Origin: Caldithrix sp964532875
GTDB taxonomy: Bacteria; Calditrichota; Calditrichia; Calditrichales; Calditrichaceae
Assembly: GCA_964532875.1 (NCBI GenBank)
Contig: CAZHIZ010000002.1
Coordinates: 1-64,000, forward strand
Direction: 5' to 3'
Length of the DNA stretch: 64,000 nt
Shown: positions 61,855-64,000 of the stretch, piece by piece
How positions within the stretch are numbered: position 1 is the first letter of the stretch
Layout of the letters: every line of letters starts with the position of its first letter
The notes under the pieces: model-generated
Database searches by the model: none
What the model saw: the letters and a program-made list of their open reading frames with translations, nothing else
What the model was told of the DNA's origin: nothing
Program-made: the position numbers and the translations under genes

Positions 61855-62988
61855 TCACCGTTTTTTATCGGACCACTCCTTCCGTCTTTGCCACCAGTCC
61901 TTAAATTGGGCCAGATTCAAAATCTTTTTATGGGCCTGATGCAGTCCGGCGGAATTCAGTTCGCCGAAGGGCAGCCATTTTTGATCGACATAAAACGCAT
62001 CGTCGTATTGCAAAAAGCGGTTGACGGGAATAAGAAGCGGCCGGTACTGCAAGGCGATGTGTGAATAGATATGGCGCAGCGGGGGTATGGGGTGCGCCGT
62101 TTTTATCCCAAAGGCCGAAAGCCGTTCATCAAGAATATTTGATATTTCTTTTGTGAATTGTTCGGCATCCGTTTCCTGCACAGGGAATTCCCACATGCCG
62201 GCCAATAAGCCGCGCCCGGGACGCTTTAAAAGAAGCAGCCGATCGTCATGCACAAAAAGGAACACAAATTGAAAGCGATTTTTTCTGGGCCTGGCCGGCG
62301 ATTTAAACGGAATGCGGGTCACATTGTTTTTTTGCCGGGCAACACACCAGTGTTGCAAAGGGCACTGTGCACATTGCGGTGTTTGCGGTTGGCAAATCAA
62401 AGCGCCTAATTCCATCATTGCTTCGTTGAATGAACCAGCAGACTGCGGCGCTAAAATGTGCCGGGCAAGTTCGCGGACGTTGTTTCTGGCTTTCGTTGTA
62501 CGGATATCGTCCGAGATGTTGAAAAGGCGGGTAATCACACGAATCACATTTCCGTCTACAACGGCGTGGGGTTTGTTAAAGGCAATGGACAATACGGCCG
62601 CGGCCGTGTAGGGACCGATGCCCGGTAACTGCAAGGCGTCTTTAAGATTTTGCGGGAATTGTCCGTTAAAGCGGGTGACAATGACCTGTGCGGCTTTACG
62701 TAAATTCCGCGCACGCGTGTAATAGCCCAAACCGGCCCAGTGTTTTAAAAGTTCGTCTTCCCCAGCCGAAGCCAAGTGACTCACCGTCGGATACAAGCGC
62801 ATGAACTTTTCGAAATAGGGCAGAGCCTGGCTTACTTGCGTTTGCTGCAAAAGAAATTCCGAAAGAAAAACAGGGTACCAATCGTTGTTTTTTCGCCAGG
62901 GCAACGTACGTTTATGGGCTTTAAACCAGCTTAGTAAGGCTTCCTGAAATATTTCTCTTTCCCGATGGTCATCTAATAATTTATTCAT
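61855..62988 (-). CDS. mutY: A/G-specific adenine DNA glycosylase MutY
   Basis: 377 residues. Removes adenine mispaired with 8-oxoguanine. The helix-hairpin-helix LPGIGPYTAAAV, catalytic Glu44 in LSEFLLQQTQV and Asp145 in VVDGN are present. The [4Fe-4S] ligands Cys199, 206, 209 and 215 follow the usual C-x6-C-x2-C-x5-C spacing. The C-terminal NUDIX-like domain (about 235-370, RLLLLKRPGRGLLAGMWEFPV) recognises 8-oxoguanine. All key residues are intact. It converges with the patatin gene with only 26 bases between stops. Confidence 0.97.
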   Translation of the reverse strand: MNKLLDDHREREIFQEALLSWFKAHKRTLPWRKNNDWYPVFLSEFLLQQTQVSQALPYFEKFMRLYPTVSHLASAGEDELLKHWAGLGYYTRARNLRKAAQVIVTRFNGQFPQNLKDALQLPGIGPYTAAAVLSIAFNKPHAVVDGNVIRVITRLFNISDDIRTTKARNNVRELARHILAPQSAGSFNEAMMELGALICQPQTPQCAQCPLQHWCVARQKNNVTRIPFKSPARPRKNRFQFVFLFVHDDRLLLLKRPGRGLLAGMWEFPVQETDAEQFTKEISNILDERLSAFGIKTAHPIPPLRHIYSHIALQYRPLLIPVNRFLQYDDAFYVDQKWLPFGELNSAGLHQAHKKILNLAQFKDWWQRRKEWSDKKR

Positions 62989-63080
62989 GTTGTGTGTTGT
63001 GCTTTCAGTGAAAAGAGCCGGTAAATTAAATTTTGGATTTTTAGGCCGCTGCAGGTTTTTTGTTTAAAAACTTTTAATAT

Positions 63081-63296
63081 TTAAAAACCGGTTTTGGGGC
63101 GGCGTGCTCCGAATTCGGCTTCGCACGGGGCGTTCTTTGTTACGTACTTTTTCAGTTTGGTGCACCAGAGCGCCAGAAACGTACGGCAGGTGCCCGAGCC
63201 GTCAATGGCCTCTTCCTTGGGAAACTCCGCATAGGTACAACGCAAATCGCAGAATTTAATTCTGCTGGTCGTAACGCCGGCATTTTCTTTGCTCAT
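63081..63296 (-). CDS. Small cysteine-rich protein of unknown function
   Basis: 71 residues from ATG 63296, supported by AAGGGA eight bases upstream; an ATG 66 bases farther out lacks this. Five cysteines sit in FCDLRCTYAEFP, GTCRTFLALWCTKL and NAPCEAEF, spaced in a way that could bind a metal such as zinc or iron. There is no signal peptide. I recall similar short cysteine-rich proteins in other anaerobes but cannot name a family. It lies 92 bases before mutY on the same strand. Confidence 0.65.
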   Translation of the reverse strand: MSKENAGVTTSRIKFCDLRCTYAEFPKEEAIDGSGTCRTFLALWCTKLKKYVTKNAPCEAEFGARRPKTGF

Positions 63297-63385
63297 CTGT
63301 TTTCCCTTGACTTGTTTGGGCTTGAGTAAACGAAATTTAACGTTTTGCCCCATTTGGAGCAACCATACGGCATTTTGTAAAATAA

Positions 63386-63413
63386 AAAAGCCATTCGTCG
63401 GCGAATGGCTTTT
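63386..63413 (-). terminator. Rho-independent terminator (symmetrical)
   Basis: Twelve-base-pair perfect stem AAAAGCCATTCG/CGAATGGCTTTT around a four-base loop. Read on the - strand it is followed by a T-rich tract, so it would end the gene at 63568-63957. The 154 bases between (63414-63567) show no gene or RNA I can support. Confidence 0.85.
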
Positions 63414-63567
63414 CTAACGGATTTGGACTTTAGCATAATTACCCGATTTTATCCGGGCGGGCGTGAACCGGGAATCTCAAATTTGAACAACCGGTCTGTT
63501 GTTGCTTTGCTCTTTCCAATGGCCGACGCAGGTGCCCTTTGCCAAAGTCTAAGGAAACGTTAAAAAA

Positions 63568-63957
63568 TCAAAGTTCGTTTAAAATTTTGGTGTACAAATT
63601 GAGTAATTCCTGCTCAGGATCTTCCGAATAGCAAGCGGCAATTTCCGCGGCGGAAATATTCAGCTTTTTTAACAATAAACGTGCCTGATGCCAAGTGGGC
63701 AGCCAGACCAGCCGCCTGCGTATGGCTTCTTTACTGCCCAGCATTTTTTCGAAATGCAGAACGTTTAGCACAAAATAGATATTATTGGGAAACGGTGACG
63801 CAACTTTTAACGCATTGTACGGATCCCAAACAAAACAACCGGGATGGGGATCCCACACGAGTCCGTTCTCTTTTAAGTTTTTGGCAAACACACATACCCG
63901 TTCCGTAAAGGGAATGGGTGCTAAATCTTCTTTGGGATCAAATGGTGTCGATCGCAT
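63568..63957 (-). CDS. Hypothetical protein, 129 residues
   Basis: The ATG at 63957 has AGGAAGG just upstream. The sequence starts with FDPKEDLAPIPFTERVCVFAKNL and contains the tryptophan- and proline-rich stretch GLVWDPHPGCFVWDPYNAL. A helical second half ends EDPEQELLNLYTKILNEL. No signal peptide or membrane segment. I do not recognise a family. The good ribosome binding site and the terminator downstream support a real gene. Confidence 0.65.
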   Translation of the reverse strand: MRSTPFDPKEDLAPIPFTERVCVFAKNLKENGLVWDPHPGCFVWDPYNALKVASPFPNNIYFVLNVLHFEKMLGSKEAIRRRLVWLPTWHQARLLLKKLNISAAEIAACYSEDPEQELLNLYTKILNEL

Positions 63958-64000
63958 ACCTTCCTCGGTGATTTTGGTTTTACTCTGTCATTAAATCCTT

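Noticed and set aside
63420..63560. Possible tRNA-like or decayed tRNA sequence (GGTTCACGCCC on the - strand)
   Set aside because: No complete acceptor, anticodon and T arms can be folded; only a short resemblance.

Overview
The window looks like a chromosomal segment from a Gram-negative bacterium of the FCB supergroup, most like the Calditrichota/Ignavibacteria side. Two secreted proteins end in the YPNPF-type C-terminal domain used for type IX secretion sorting. A PorV-like barrel, several lipoproteins, SurA-type chaperones and a patatin-Omp85 protein all require an outer membrane. The lineage call is inference from gene content; no rRNA or tRNA gene was seen. Most genes lie on the + strand. 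The exceptions are the left-edge glycogen phosphorylase and three genes at the right end.

Left part (1-12081): a truncated alpha-glucan phosphorylase is divergent from lon, which has a good -24/-12 (sigma-54) promoter candidate. A roughly 780-base non-coding stretch follows, ending in a 121-base imperfect inverted repeat just before a nine-haem secreted cytochrome. Next come a class-3 aldehyde dehydrogenase, a GMC-type flavin oxidoreductase with a four-cysteine cluster, and a glutamate-racemase-like lipoprotein.

12428-19032 is a compact, same-strand cassette: an asparagine-synthase-type amidotransferase, a divergent NadE-like ATP pyrophosphatase, an acyl carrier protein, an SGNH-type lipoprotein, an AMP-forming acyl ligase and a PrmC/HemK-like methyltransferase. 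It reads as a carrier-protein-dependent pathway with two candidate amide-forming enzymes and is my main candidate for an undescribed system.

19187-33643 is mainly cellular upkeep and signalling. It holds a TPR protein, Mfd, three consecutive PpiC/SurA-type peptidyl-prolyl isomerases, an orphan sigma-54 activator with a degenerate receiver, a GAF protein with a ruined GGDEF site, a TPR protein and a membrane GAF-HD-GYP protein.

33781-54458 holds a giant 4721-residue repeat protein with a type IX-like tail, a PorV-like barrel fused to TPRs, and a partner-switching pair. The pair is a kinase/SpoIIE-phosphatase protein and a STAS protein. Both carry the same transposase-like helix-turn-helix module, which is unexpected and is the second main candidate.

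54474-64000 carries a DUF456 membrane protein, a DUF4159/DUF4175 pair, a patatin-Omp85 protein, MutY, and two small proteins of unknown role on the - strand. Shine-Dalgarno sequences are good for some genes and absent for others, and several start codons were moved inward to match them. All identifications come from reading motifs by eye; no database search was run.
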